A stretch of DNA of 64,000 nucleotides from Pedobacter punctiformis (GCF_027213715.1 NZ_JAPWGM010000003.1:558001-622000); one strand, 5' to 3'; shown: positions 9,010-18,505, counted from the first letter of the stretch. The notes: a model not told the origin generated them from the letters alone. Numbers and translations: made by a program.

Positions 9010-10647
9010 TTAATCAACGTTATCGTGTAAAAAAGAATTGTTCGGTCTGATCTCTGTTCCGCCTTCCTGATCATTGCTTAAAGTAAAGCGACTCACCTGC
9101 GATTCTGACGAATGCTGAACCTGTTGTAGCTGCATTTGTTTACGTTTATAAGCAGGCTCATTTTCTAATTCCTGTAAACCATTGGTGGTACGCAACTTCA
9201 TGCTCAAATCTTTTAAACGTAAAATACGTTCTTTAGATTTTCTAAGCTGCTCTTCCATTGATTCGTCATTTTTATCGTCATCCAAACCAACAACAGGCAT
9301 TTCAATTTCTGGTTCAGGCTCAGGTTCAGGCATTGCCGGAATTTCTGCAACCGGTGTTTCGAATACAAAATTGGTTTCTGCCAGCTTAACTTCAAATTCA
9401 AAACCAGTTTCTGCAGGTGCTTCCGCTTGTGGCTCTTCTTCTATTAAGGTATGGCGGACAACATTATTTTCATGCTCCTCTAATTTAGGTGCTTCAGGTT
9501 TGTTAAATAAACCACCAAATAAGTCAGCTTGTGAAGTTTCTTCTTTCGCTTTTAAAACCGGCTCGTATGAAGGAGTGGCTTTTGGCTGGATAAAAGAATT
9601 AACAGGCTCAACAACACGCACTAATGGTGCTTCTTCAGGTGTTAATAAAGAAATTTTCTTTTTATTTTTTTCTTCGTTAACACGTTCTTCTGAAGTTTGG
9701 AATCCGGTAGCAATAATGGTTACTGAAAGGCGGTCTCCTAATGATTCATCGGTACAGTTACCCCAGATTAAATCAGCAGATAAACCTGCTTTTTCCTGAA
9801 TGTAATCAGTAATAATGGAAACTTCATCCATTGTTACTTCACGTACGCCCGAACTGATATTTAATAAAATATAACGGGCACCTTCAATTTCGTTATCTTT
9901 TAATAGTGGTGAAGCTAAAGCGCCTTCTACAGCTTGCAATGCTCTGTCATCACCTTCTGATGCAAAACTACCCATGATGGCTACACCGCTATCTTTCATA
10001 ACGGTACGCACATCTTTAAAATCCACGTTGATGTAACCCGGTACGGTAATAATCTCTGCAATACCTTTAGCTGCAGTGGTTAAAATATCATCAGCCTGAC
10101 CAAAAGCAGAGCCTAGGGTTAAGTTTCCGAAAATTTCACGCAAACGGTCGTTTGAAATTACCAAATAAGAATCTACATACTTTTTCAGCTCTTCCATTCC
10201 TTCGTCTGCCTGCAAACGACGTCTTTTTCCTTCAAAAGAGAAAGGCGTAGTAATAATGGCCACAGTTAAAATGTCAAGTTCTTTAGCGGCTTTTGCAATA
10301 ATCGGGCTTGCGCCCGTACCTGTACCACCACCCATTCCTGCTGTAATAAACAACATTTTGGTTGTGCTGCCCAGCATGGCTTTAATATCGTCTATATTTT
10401 CTATAGCTGAGTTTTTACCAACTTCAGGAATAGAACCAGCTCCCATTCCTTCGGTTAAACTAGCACCTAATTGTACCTTGTTAGGTATAGGGCTAGACTC
10501 GAGGGCCTGGGCATCCGTATTACAAATAATAAAATCCACACCAGTAATACCCGACAGGTACATATGGTTTACTGCGTTGCCGCCACCGCCTCCAACACCA
10601 ATTACTTTGATGATTGATGACTTATCTTTTAACATTTCGAACTGCAT
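9010..10647 (-). CDS. ftsZ: Cell division GTPase FtsZ
   Basis: FtsZ polymerises into the cytokinetic ring. The 545-residue protein starts MQFEMLKDKSSIIKVIGVGG; I prefer this ATG at 10647 over an upstream in-frame TTG at 10698, which would add 17 unusual residues. The nucleotide-binding GVGGGGGNAV and the tubulin signature GGGTGTG are intact. After the core (about residue 330) comes a long acidic, Pro/Glu-rich linker with EPEPEPEIE repeats, ending in a short conserved-looking tail NNSFLHDNVD, which I take to be the Bacteroidota version of the FtsA-binding tip. It is the last gene of the dcw cluster, with a 130-nt upstream region full of inverted repeats. Confidence 0.97.
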   Translation of the reverse strand: MQFEMLKDKSSIIKVIGVGGGGGNAVNHMYLSGITGVDFIICNTDAQALESSPIPNKVQLGASLTEGMGAGSIPEVGKNSAIENIDDIKAMLGSTTKMLFITAGMGGGTGTGASPIIAKAAKELDILTVAIITTPFSFEGKRRRLQADEGMEELKKYVDSYLVISNDRLREIFGNLTLGSAFGQADDILTTAAKGIAEIITVPGYINVDFKDVRTVMKDSGVAIMGSFASEGDDRALQAVEGALASPLLKDNEIEGARYILLNISSGVREVTMDEVSIITDYIQEKAGLSADLIWGNCTDESLGDRLSVTIIATGFQTSEERVNEEKNKKKISLLTPEEAPLVRVVEPVNSFIQPKATPSYEPVLKAKEETSQADLFGGLFNKPEAPKLEEHENNVVRHTLIEEEPQAEAPAETGFEFEVKLAETNFVFETPVAEIPAMPEPEPEPEIEMPVVGLDDDKNDESMEEQLRKSKERILRLKDLSMKLRTTNGLQELENEPAYKRKQMQLQQVQHSSESQVSRFTLSNDQEGGTEIRPNNSFLHDNVD

Positions 10648-10705
10648 AATCTTATGAATCAGTTGTTTAAAAATTCTTAATTCCTGTTCATTACTCAATG
10701 TAATA

Positions 10706-10774
10706 TTAACACTTTTTCAACACACGTTTTCCACAAGTGTTAAGAATGTGGAAAACTCATCTTTTGTTGAAAAA
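10706..10774 (-). promoter_or_regulatory. Nested and competing inverted repeats in the ftsA-ftsZ intergenic region
   Basis: Three perfect repeat pairs overlap here. TTTTTCAACA (10713-10722) pairs with TGTTGAAAAA (10765-10774); inside it GTTTTCCACA (10726-10735) pairs with TGTGGAAAAC (10747-10756); and TTAACACTT (10706-10714) pairs with AAGTGTTAA (10735-10743), which would compete with the other two. The element begins 3 bp after the ftsA stop and lies in the 5' region of ftsZ. It has no terminal T-run typical of an intrinsic terminator, so it may be an RNA-processing site, a translational switch or a protein-binding site. Confidence 0.6.
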
Positions 10775-10777
10775 TAA

Positions 10778-12136
10778 TTAGCTTTTCAGGTAATCTTCGT
10801 CGCTAACATTCATATCATCCTGAATGAAAGTTCTTGTTTTTGCCAACAATTTATCGAATAGGCCAGGTCCGCGTTTTTCTTTATCCTTCGCTATTTTCGC
10901 TTTCTCAACAAATACGCCCGGCTGTTTCATTTCTTCAATCAGCTCTTCTGCTTTCAAAATACCTTTAATTAACAAACCAACGCTGGTTGCATACATCGGG
11001 CTTTTTAAATCGTCGTAAATGGTTTTTGGCATATCTTCGTATTTAGATAAATGCTCATTCGGATAACCAATCCGGCAATCTAAACCGGTAACATACTCCA
11101 CCAACTGGCTTAAGTGTTTCAATAAAGCACCACCGCCAGTGATTACAATACCACCAATTAATTTTTTCTCGTAACCTGAAGATTTAATTTCATAGTAAAC
11201 ATGTTCTATGATTTCTTCCATACGGGCCTGAATAACATAAGCCAGGTTTTTTACCGAAATTTCTTTTGGTTCGCGGCCACGTAAGCCCGGAACACAAATA
11301 ATTTCGTTTTCTTTATTTTCTTCAGCTAAAGCTGATCCAAAACGTGTTTTTAATAACTCAGCCTGATTACGCATTACAGAACAGCCTTCACGGATATCTT
11401 CTGTTACACTGTTACCGCCAAATGGAATAACTGCTGTATGACGAATAATTCCCTCGTGGAAAATAGCAATATCTGTAGTACCCCCACCAATATCAACCAA
11501 AGCAATACCAGCTTCTTTTTCTTCATCGCTCAACACCGATTCAGAAGAAGCTAAAGGCTCAAGAATTAAATCCTGAGTTTGTAATCCTGCGTTGTTCACA
11601 CATTTGATAATGTTTTTTACCGCCGTTACCTGTCCCGAAATAATATGGAAGTTGGCTTCAAGGCGAACCCCAGCCATACCAATCGGATCTTTAATACCCG
11701 GCTCGTTATCAATCGTAAACTCTTGTGGCAGCACATGGATAATTTCTTCTCCCGGTGGCATCACCAGCTTAAACATATCATCGATTAATTTATCGATATC
11801 TTTTTTTCCAATTTCGTTATTTAATTCCCTTCTGGTTAAAATACCGCGGTGCTGTAAGCTCTTAATGTGCTGACCGGCAATCCCTACATTTACCACCTGT
11901 ATTTCTACATTGGATTGACCGCTGGCCACTTCTACTGCCTGCGCTATCCCCTGCACTGTTTTTTGAATGTTAGATACTACCCCACGCGTAACACCCGCCG
12001 ATTCTGCCTTTCCAATTCCTAAAATTTCTACCTTACCGTGCTGCGTTCTACGGCCTACAATAACACAGATTTTTGTAGTACCGATATCTAATCCTACTAC
12101 AATGGGAGACTGACTGGTAAATTTTGCCTTGTCCAT
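10778..12136 (-). CDS. ftsA: Cell division protein FtsA
   Basis: FtsA is an actin-like ATPase that tethers FtsZ to the membrane and recruits the divisome. The 452-residue protein has the phosphate-1 motif GLDIGTTKICVIVG (about residues 15-28), a second phosphate motif IALVDIGGGTTDIAIF (about 210-225) and an adenosine motif VITGGGALLKHL (about 330-341). A longer C-terminal region (about 395-452) contains a basic, possibly amphipathic segment, GPGLFDKLLAKTRTFI, that could be the membrane anchor, followed by an acidic tail. The start is ATG at 12136, 51 bp after ftsQ. Confidence 0.96.
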   Translation of the reverse strand: MDKAKFTSQSPIVVGLDIGTTKICVIVGRRTQHGKVEILGIGKAESAGVTRGVVSNIQKTVQGIAQAVEVASGQSNVEIQVVNVGIAGQHIKSLQHRGILTRRELNNEIGKKDIDKLIDDMFKLVMPPGEEIIHVLPQEFTIDNEPGIKDPIGMAGVRLEANFHIISGQVTAVKNIIKCVNNAGLQTQDLILEPLASSESVLSDEEKEAGIALVDIGGGTTDIAIFHEGIIRHTAVIPFGGNSVTEDIREGCSVMRNQAELLKTRFGSALAEENKENEIICVPGLRGREPKEISVKNLAYVIQARMEEIIEHVYYEIKSSGYEKKLIGGIVITGGGALLKHLSQLVEYVTGLDCRIGYPNEHLSKYEDMPKTIYDDLKSPMYATSVGLLIKGILKAEELIEEMKQPGVFVEKAKIAKDKEKRGPGLFDKLLAKTRTFIQDDMNVSDEDYLKS

Positions 12137-12187
12137 ATTCGTTAATTTTGTTGAGTTATATATATTGTTTTTCTAGGGATCTATTTG

Positions 12188-13237
12188 TTATTTCTTTTGT
12201 GTTACCGGCTTCCGCTGTGTTGCATCGGGTTTTGCTGGTTTTGGTTTTTCAACTTTAGGCTTTTCTACCGGTTTTGGTTTCACTGCCACAGGTTTTTCTA
12301 CCGGTTTAGGCTTCACTGTCACCGGTTTTTCAGGCGCTGTTCCAGCTTCATCGTTTCTTATCGCATCACCAATCACATCATTTATTAATGAATCAGCAAC
12401 CTTATCTCTTAATCTTGAAATATCTTCTGCTGAAACTGGTTTTACTTTCTTCAGGGCTGTTGAATCTCTCTTTTCGCAAACAACCTGGTTGGTATATTTA
12501 ATATTAATCGTTTTGTACTGTCTGGCGATGACCTGAGGCATAGCCCTTTTATAAAAAATATGCAGGTTTTTCATTTTAACATCAAGTGAATCTGCATTGC
12601 CCAATATAATATGTTCATCACCGACCCGCGGAATCAAAACCATGTCGTTTTTATCATCTACAATAATTTGTTCAATCTGAGAATCCCATAAAGTATCTCT
12701 TTTGATGTATTGCGCTGTTTTATACAAATCTCTGGCCAATTGTGTATGCAAAGTATCCACACGACTGCCAAATACCTCTGCAATATTTCCGGTAGCGACC
12801 AGAACATTTGCCGTGAAATTTGATGAGATCGGCATTTTTAAACCATCATTATCGATATAAAAATCTTGTCCGCCATTGTTTAAAATTCGCAGTATTGGCT
12901 GTCTTTGTTTTACCTCAATGTGCATTACCCCATCCATATCTACATACACTTTTGCAAAACCGATGTATGGATTAGACCTTAATTTCTTTTCGATTTGATG
13001 AATGTTGATATTTTCAAGGTTCCTGCCCAAAAGCACTCCCTGATCTTCTCTTAGGATAGCATCAATTTCTTCACGTTCAATAAAATTATCTGCACCAGGA
13101 ATTAAAATCTTAACGTTGGTACATTTAACGGTTTGTTTTTTAACATTGATAAAACTCAATAGTACAACCACTCCGCACAAGCTAATCAGCCATGCAAACC
13201 CAAAATATATTGCTTTCCAGTTAATCCGTTTAAGCAT
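12188..13237 (-). CDS. ftsQ: Cell division protein FtsQ with a Pro/Lys-rich C-terminal tail
   Basis: FtsQ is a single-pass divisome protein that links early and late components. The 349 residues show a short cytoplasmic N-terminus, one membrane segment (about residues 9-28), a POTRA-like region (about 35-110) and a beta-rich domain. The last 60 residues or so consist of imperfect PKPVEKP repeats rich in Pro, Lys and Val, ending in QKK, which is longer than usual for FtsQ and would face the periplasm. It overlaps murC by 8 bp (ATGCTTAA), so translation is probably coupled. Confidence 0.92.
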   Translation of the reverse strand: MLKRINWKAIYFGFAWLISLCGVVVLLSFINVKKQTVKCTNVKILIPGADNFIEREEIDAILREDQGVLLGRNLENINIHQIEKKLRSNPYIGFAKVYVDMDGVMHIEVKQRQPILRILNNGGQDFYIDNDGLKMPISSNFTANVLVATGNIAEVFGSRVDTLHTQLARDLYKTAQYIKRDTLWDSQIEQIIVDDKNDMVLIPRVGDEHIILGNADSLDVKMKNLHIFYKRAMPQVIARQYKTINIKYTNQVVCEKRDSTALKKVKPVSAEDISRLRDKVADSLINDVIGDAIRNDEAGTAPEKPVTVKPKPVEKPVAVKPKPVEKPKVEKPKPAKPDATQRKPVTQKK

Positions 13238-14585
13238 TGTTAATGGTGTTTTTTAAGGGTTCAATTAATGTGTCTATATCTCCTGCTCCAACGGTTAAAA
13301 TCAGTTCGGGTTTTGTTTCTTTAACGTATTTAACTACAAATTCCTTTGTACAAACCTGTTTATTATTCAATGTAATTTTATCCAGCAGGTAAGCAGCGTT
13401 TATGCCTTCAATGGGTAATTCCCGTGCAGGATAAATCTCCAGCAACATCAACTCATCTGCAGTACTTAATACTTTTGCAAAATCATCGGCAAAATCCCGG
13501 GTACGGCTAAATAAATGCGGTTGAAAAACTACTGTTAATTTCTTATCCGGGTATAACTGCCTAACGGCATCAAAGCAGGCCTTTAATTCTTCAGGATGAT
13601 GTGCATAATCATCGATATAAATTTGCCTGTCGTTATTAACCACATATTCGAAACGACGTTTAACACCTTTAAAACTCGCTACTGCCTGTTTAACCTTTTC
13701 TGCATCAATACCCAACTGTAAAGCAATTGCAATTGCTGCGGTTGTATTTTCAACATTGTGCTTGCCGGGCAACATCAGGTTCAAATCTTTTATAGTATGC
13801 GAAGCATCTGTATAATCGAAAACAAATTTTGAACCTTCAACTCTTAAGTTTTCTGCCCGGGCAGTTGCCGTTGAGCTTGCTGCATAAGTGATTGCTTCTT
13901 TTAATGGCAATCCTTCATGCGCATATAACTTGCCGCCCTCTTTTAGCTGGTTAGCAAATAAATGAAATGATTCTTCTAAATGACGCTTATCACCGTAAAT
14001 ATCCAAATGATCCGCATCCATCGAAGTAATTACAGCTACATCAGGATGAAGGGTTAAAAACGAACGATCGTATTCATCTGCTTCAACAACTACAACATTA
14101 TTTTTGCCAAACAGTACATTACTGTTATAATTGCTGGTAATGCCGCCTAAAAAAGCAGTACAATCGTAACCCGTATCTTTTAAAAGATGAGCTACAATGG
14201 ATGATGTAGTAGTTTTACCATGTGTGCCGGCTACTGCAATGCAGAACATGCCTTTACTGATAATTCCTAAAACCTCTGACCGTTTTTTTAAACTAAAGTT
14301 TTTGTTTTTAAAGTGATTTAAAATTTTGGAATCTTTTGGAATGGCAGGGGTATAAACAACCAGTGTATCATCATGTTTATCCAGAAATGCGCATGGCAAT
14401 GCAGCTGCTTCATCTAAATAAGAAATTAATATCCCTTCCTGTTCTAGTGTTTCGGTTAATTTGGTTCTGGTTTTATCATAACCGCAAACCGCAACACCCC
14501 GCTTAGCAAAATAACGGGCAAGCGCACTCATCCCGATACCACCGATACCCACGAAATACGCTCTGTTTATTTTGTCTAATTCCAT
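13230..14585 (-). CDS. murC: UDP-N-acetylmuramate--L-alanine ligase
   Basis: MurC adds L-alanine to UDP-MurNAc, the first amino acid of the peptidoglycan stem. At 451 residues it has the family length. The N-terminal UDP-binding Rossmann motif is VGIGGIGMSALA (about residues 12-23), the ATP P-loop is AGTHGKTTTSS (about 118-128), and the HHP in DDYAHHPEEL (about 325) is typical. The start is ATG at 14585. It sits between murG (95 bp upstream) and ftsQ (8-bp overlap). Confidence 0.97.
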   Translation of the reverse strand: MELDKINRAYFVGIGGIGMSALARYFAKRGVAVCGYDKTRTKLTETLEQEGILISYLDEAAALPCAFLDKHDDTLVVYTPAIPKDSKILNHFKNKNFSLKKRSEVLGIISKGMFCIAVAGTHGKTTTSSIVAHLLKDTGYDCTAFLGGITSNYNSNVLFGKNNVVVVEADEYDRSFLTLHPDVAVITSMDADHLDIYGDKRHLEESFHLFANQLKEGGKLYAHEGLPLKEAITYAASSTATARAENLRVEGSKFVFDYTDASHTIKDLNLMLPGKHNVENTTAAIAIALQLGIDAEKVKQAVASFKGVKRRFEYVVNNDRQIYIDDYAHHPEELKACFDAVRQLYPDKKLTVVFQPHLFSRTRDFADDFAKVLSTADELMLLEIYPARELPIEGINAAYLLDKITLNNKQVCTKEFVVKYVKETKPELILTVGAGDIDTLIEPLKNTINNA

Positions 14586-14680
14586 TTCTTCTTAACTAAG
14601 CTGAAAGATGAAAAACCAAAGCTTAAAGCTGTCTTTCTTTCGTTCAGGTATATTATCTCCAATTATTATTATCTATTATT

Positions 14681-15787
14681 CTAGTTTTTTATCAACTTCA
14701 AAACTTCATTTGCAATAATCTCATCTGCTTGCGGCAGAGCCATTTTACCAATGTTTTCGGATAGCTTTTCGCAAAGTGTTTTATCTTTCAACATTTTTAA
14801 GGCTTCTGCAACCAATGTATCTTCTGCTGAACGATCGTTTATTAAGATGGCCGCATTATTTTTAACCAAAGCCATTGCATTTTTGGTTTGATGATCTTCT
14901 GCAACATTTGGAGAAGGCACCAAAATCACCGGTTTTTTAATTAAGCAAAGTTCTGCAATGGTTCCTGCACCTGCCCTGCTGATGATTACATCTGCAGCAG
15001 CATAAGCTAAATCCATTTTATTTAAAAACTCCAGAATCCGGACGTTAGGGTGATAATCCAGTCCTAATCTTTCCATAATTCCTTTGTAGTAAAACTTACC
15101 TGTTTGCCAAATTACCTGCACATCTTCGGCAAGTATTTCGGGCAAATGTTTTTCAATACTTTTGTTTAAAGTTCCGGCGCCAAGACTTCCGCCTGTAACC
15201 AAAATAATTTTCTTTTGAGGATCGAGCTTTAGCAACTCTGCACCTGCATAATGTTTTCCTTTAATATCAACAACTTCGGTCCGTACCGGGTTTCCGGTTT
15301 TCAATATTTTATCAGCTGGAAAAAACTGTTCCATTTCATCAAAAGCCACACAAATTTTTGAAGCTTTTTTACCCAGCCATTTATTGGTTACTCCTGCATA
15401 AGAGTTTTGTTCCTGTATTAAGTATGGAATACCCTTTGAAGATGCGGCATACAATAAAGGCCCTGATGCATACCCACCTACACCAACCACAACATCCGGT
15501 TTAAACTCTTTAATAATTTGCATAGCCTTACGCACACTGCCAATTACTTTAAAAGGGAGCGCCAGATTTTTAACAATCGACCCTCTTTGTATTCCACTAA
15601 TATTTAAACCAACAATCTTATATCCGGCTGCAGGAACTTTTTCCATTTCCATACGGCCTGTGGCGCCCACAAATAAAATTTCACAAGCGGGCACAATACG
15701 CTTAAGCGCATTGGCTATGGCCACGGCGGGAAAAATATGCCCGCCAGTGCCACCACCTGATATGATAATTTTTGGGGAATTATTCAT
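14681..15787 (-). CDS. murG: Undecaprenyl-PP-MurNAc-pentapeptide GlcNAc transferase
   Basis: MurG adds GlcNAc to lipid I to form lipid II on the inner face of the cytoplasmic membrane. The 368-residue GT28/GT-B enzyme has the N-terminal SGGGTGGHIFPA loop (about residues 9-20), VGVGGYASGP (about 101-110), VTGGSLGA in the middle and the donor-binding SRAGAGTIAEL (about 269-279), followed by PSPNVAEDHQTKNA. The start is ATG at 15787. It is preceded by a 118-bp gap carrying a candidate dispersed repeat. Confidence 0.97.
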   Translation of the reverse strand: MNNSPKIIISGGGTGGHIFPAVAIANALKRIVPACEILFVGATGRMEMEKVPAAGYKIVGLNISGIQRGSIVKNLALPFKVIGSVRKAMQIIKEFKPDVVVGVGGYASGPLLYAASSKGIPYLIQEQNSYAGVTNKWLGKKASKICVAFDEMEQFFPADKILKTGNPVRTEVVDIKGKHYAGAELLKLDPQKKIILVTGGSLGAGTLNKSIEKHLPEILAEDVQVIWQTGKFYYKGIMERLGLDYHPNVRILEFLNKMDLAYAAADVIISRAGAGTIAELCLIKKPVILVPSPNVAEDHQTKNAMALVKNNAAILINDRSAEDTLVAEALKMLKDKTLCEKLSENIGKMALPQADEIIANEVLKLIKN

Positions 15788-15838
15788 TTTTAATTTTCTT
15801 TCTATTTATTACTATTCAACTAAAGCCTGTCTCTGCTT

Positions 15839-15867
15839 TAAGATTGCTTCGTTCCTCGCAATGACGT
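15839..15867. repeat. Candidate REP-like dispersed repeat in the ftsW-murG gap
   Basis: AGATTGCTTCGTTCCTCGCA followed by ATGACGT contains the inverted arms ATTGC and GCAAT. I recall near-identical GATTGCTTCGT...CGCAATGACG units scattered between genes in many Bacteroidota genomes. Only one copy is in this window, so the repeat status rests on memory. Confidence 0.4.
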
Positions 15868-15905
15868 GGAGATGAAACATTCGCTTCAATTTAAGCTTTC
15901 AGCTT

Positions 15906-17099
15906 TTACGCCATTGCCGGAATTTCTCCAACAATGACTTTATTTTTTATTTTTTCTTTATCTTCTTTGGTACCCACTCCGGCATTTTCTTCAACATCCC
16001 GGCTTACGCTCAAAATAATACCAAAAGCCACACTGGTAAAAATCATAGATGTACCACCCATGCTTACTAATGGCAACGGCACACCCGTTACCGGACCTAA
16101 ACCAACCGCAACAGCCATATTGGCAAATGCCTGTATGGTTAAACTAAAACTTAATCCTGCGGCCAGCAAAGCCCCAAATGCCTTGGGGGCCTTTGTTACT
16201 ATTTTTATACACCGGTATAAGAGCACCAGGTAAAGCATCATAATTATAATTCCCCCCAGTGTTCCCCATTCTTCAATAATAATGGCGAAAATAAAATCGG
16301 AATATGGGTGCGGAAGGAAATTACGCTGTGTGCTATTACCTGGTCCTTTACCAAAAACACCACCAGTAGCCAGGGCAATTTTTGCCTGATCTGCCTGGAA
16401 AGTTTTATCTGAGTGCTGCATCTCCGGATGCATAAACGAGTTAATACGCGACATGTACGTTTTTCTCCTTGGTCCCAAAAAGAACACGAACATGAGCAAA
16501 ATCAATCCGCCTGCACAAACTATTGCAATTTGTTTTATACTAATTCTACCTATAATAAGCAGTAAAATACTTACACCAAACAACATTAAAGCTGTTGATA
16601 AATTGGCCAGCGCAATTAACACGAAAACCACACAAACAGAACCCATAATTGGAATAAATGATTCTTTTACATTCTTGATGTTTTCCTGTTTCTTGGTCAG
16701 CATCCTGGCTAAAAAGGTAATTAAAGCCAGTTTAGCCAAATCGGATGTTTGAAAGGTTAAGCCAATTACCGGAATTTTAACCCAGCGTGATGCATCGTTT
16801 AAGTTTGTACCAAATATTAATGTATAAATCAATAAAGGTATGGTTACAATCATCAATACCTTAGAAATACCTGCATAGTACCGGTAATCCAGTAAGTGAG
16901 CGATGTAAATCATGCCAATACCCAAAAGCACAAAAATAAGGTGCTTGGTTAATAATAATTTTTCTACCCCAATACCTTTTTTATAGGCTAAAGTTCCAGT
17001 TGCGCTATATACAGCCATCACTGATATAAGCGAAAGCAGGATGATGATCAGCCAGATCCATCTATCGCCTTTTGTTTTATTAAGTAGTGCCTGCAACAT
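15906..17099 (-). CDS. ftsW: SEDS-family peptidoglycan glycosyltransferase FtsW
   Basis: FtsW is a polytopic SEDS protein that polymerises lipid II at the septum together with its partner PBP FtsI, encoded in the same cluster. The 397 residues give about ten membrane segments. The characteristic late block includes GKGPGNSTQRNFLPHPYSDF (about residues 253-272), with the conserved Asp of the SEDS family, then GLGPVTGVPLPLVSMGGTSM (about 333-352). A strong Shine-Dalgarno, GAAGGAGGT on the minus strand (17114-17106), lies 7 nt before the ATG and overlaps the end of murD. Confidence 0.96.
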   Translation of the reverse strand: MLQALLNKTKGDRWIWLIIILLSLISVMAVYSATGTLAYKKGIGVEKLLLTKHLIFVLLGIGMIYIAHLLDYRYYAGISKVLMIVTIPLLIYTLIFGTNLNDASRWVKIPVIGLTFQTSDLAKLALITFLARMLTKKQENIKNVKESFIPIMGSVCVVFVLIALANLSTALMLFGVSILLLIIGRISIKQIAIVCAGGLILLMFVFFLGPRRKTYMSRINSFMHPEMQHSDKTFQADQAKIALATGGVFGKGPGNSTQRNFLPHPYSDFIFAIIIEEWGTLGGIIIMMLYLVLLYRCIKIVTKAPKAFGALLAAGLSFSLTIQAFANMAVAVGLGPVTGVPLPLVSMGGTSMIFTSVAFGIILSVSRDVEENAGVGTKEDKEKIKNKVIVGEIPAMA

Positions 17100-17105
17100 A
17101 TTACA

Positions 17106-17114
17106 ACCTCCTTC
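17106..17114 (-). promoter_or_regulatory. Strong Shine-Dalgarno of ftsW overlapping the murD stop
   Basis: GAAGGAGGT on the minus strand with a 6-7 nt spacer to the ftsW ATG at 17099. Such a close anti-SD match is uncommon among the genes here. Confidence 0.7.
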
Positions 17115-18505
17115 TATAATTCTCTTACTGCCGCTTTAAACTGATTGCCGCGGTCTTCATAATTTTTAAACAAATCAAAACTTGCACATGCCGGTGATAA
17201 TAAAACAGTATCGCCACGCTTTGCCAGATGATAAGCTATTTGTGCAGCTTCATCAGCCGAAAAAGTATTCACAATCACATCCACATCATCTTCAAAAGCA
17301 TCATGTATCCGTTTGTTATCTTTACCCAAACAAACAATTGCTTTTACCTTACTTTTTACCAAATCCTTAAGCATGTTGTAATCATTTCCCTTATCAACGC
17401 CACCCATAATCAGTATTACATCGGTGCTCATGCTTTCTAAAGCATACCAGGTAGAATTTACATTGGTAGCCTTACTATCATTAATAAAATCTATTCCTGA
17501 AATTTTGGCTACGTGTTCCAATCTGTGCTCAATATTCTTGAAATCACCCATACTTTCGCGAATGGAATCATTTCTTAATTCTAATACTTTTGCAACAATG
17601 CCCGAAGCCATAGAATTGTAAATGTTGTGCTTGCCTTGTAAGGCTAAATCTGAAATAGACATGGTTAGTTCGTTATTTGGTTCTATAAGGATGTGTATGG
17701 TATCGTTCTCTAAAAAAGCGCCTGTCTCTACTTTCTTAGTGATTGAAAAGGGATAAGTTTTAGCCTGAGGCTTAATATTTTTTAAAGCTTTTAAACTTTC
17801 TTCGTCATCAGCGCAGTAGATAAAAACATCGTTTCCGGTCTGGTTTTGAATAATCCGCATTTTAGATGCCGCATAGTTTTCCAGCTTATAATCGTAACGG
17901 TCTAAATGATCTGGTGTAATGTTAAGCAAAACAGCTACATCAGCCTTGAACTTGAACATATCGTCCAGCATAAAGCTTGAGATTTCTAAAACATACCAAT
18001 CGAAATGTTCGGTAGCCACCTGCGCTGCAAAGCTTTGCCCGATATTGCCTGCCAAACCCACATTTAACCCAGCTTTTTTCAAAATATGATAAGTAAGCAA
18101 ACTTGTGGTCGATTTCCCGTTGGAACCGGTAATACAAATGGTTTTTGCATTAGTATACCTTTTCGCAAACTCAATTTCTGAGATCACAGAAATACCTTTT
18201 GCAACCAGTTTTTTAATGATAGCTGCTGTTGCAGGGATGCCCGGGCTTTTAATTACCTCATCTGCATTCAGAATTAAATCTTCTGTATGTTTTTCAGATT
18301 CGAAAGCAATAGACAATTTTTTTAAGGCTGCTTTATAATGATCTGTAATTACACCGAAATCGGATACAAATACATCAAAGCCTTGCTGTTGTGCCAATTT
18401 TGCAGCACCAACACCGCTTTCGCCGGCGCCTAAAATAACTACACGGCTCTGCCCTGCCATTTCTGACTTCGCTTTGCTTTGTGTTAAATTAGGATTGATG
18501 CTCAT
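17114..18505 (-). CDS. murD: UDP-N-acetylmuramoylalanine--D-glutamate ligase
   Basis: MurD adds D-glutamate to UDP-MurNAc-L-Ala. The 463-residue protein has an N-terminal Rossmann motif VILGAGESGVGAAKLA (about residues 23-38), the ATP P-loop ITGSNGKSTTSLL (about 130-142), the conserved NITPDHLDRY (about 195-204) and the C-terminal LSPACASFDLFKNYEDRG block (about 435-452). The first 20 residues are a polar extension; a later start is possible but no better ATG is evident. It lies 28 bp after mraY. Confidence 0.96.
   Translation of the reverse strand: MSINPNLTQSKAKSEMAGQSRVVILGAGESGVGAAKLAQQQGFDVFVSDFGVITDHYKAALKKLSIAFESEKHTEDLILNADEVIKSPGIPATAAIIKKLVAKGISVISEIEFAKRYTNAKTICITGSNGKSTTSLLTYHILKKAGLNVGLAGNIGQSFAAQVATEHFDWYVLEISSFMLDDMFKFKADVAVLLNITPDHLDRYDYKLENYAASKMRIIQNQTGNDVFIYCADDEESLKALKNIKPQAKTYPFSITKKVETGAFLENDTIHILIEPNNELTMSISDLALQGKHNIYNSMASGIVAKVLELRNDSIRESMGDFKNIEHRLEHVAKISGIDFINDSKATNVNSTWYALESMSTDVILIMGGVDKGNDYNMLKDLVKSKVKAIVCLGKDNKRIHDAFEDDVDVIVNTFSADEAAQIAYHLAKRGDTVLLSPACASFDLFKNYEDRGNQFKAAVREL

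Noticed and set aside
9182..9799. Plus-strand open frame of 205 residues opposite ftsZ
   Set aside because: It lies antisense to the FtsZ linker, is Ser/Gly-rich as expected from reversed acidic codons, and matches no family.
10648..10698. N-terminal extension of FtsZ starting at a TTG codon
   Set aside because: The 17 extra residues are not typical of FtsZ, and the ATG at 10647 gives the usual short N-terminus.
10706..10774. Reading the ftsA-ftsZ repeats as an ordinary intrinsic terminator
   Set aside because: The stems are AT-rich, nested and overlapping, and no clean T-run follows a GC-rich stem in minus-strand RNA.
12228..12330. Tandem repeat in ftsQ as a CRISPR or mobile repeat
   Set aside because: The repeats are in frame, vary in length, and simply encode the Pro/Lys tail.
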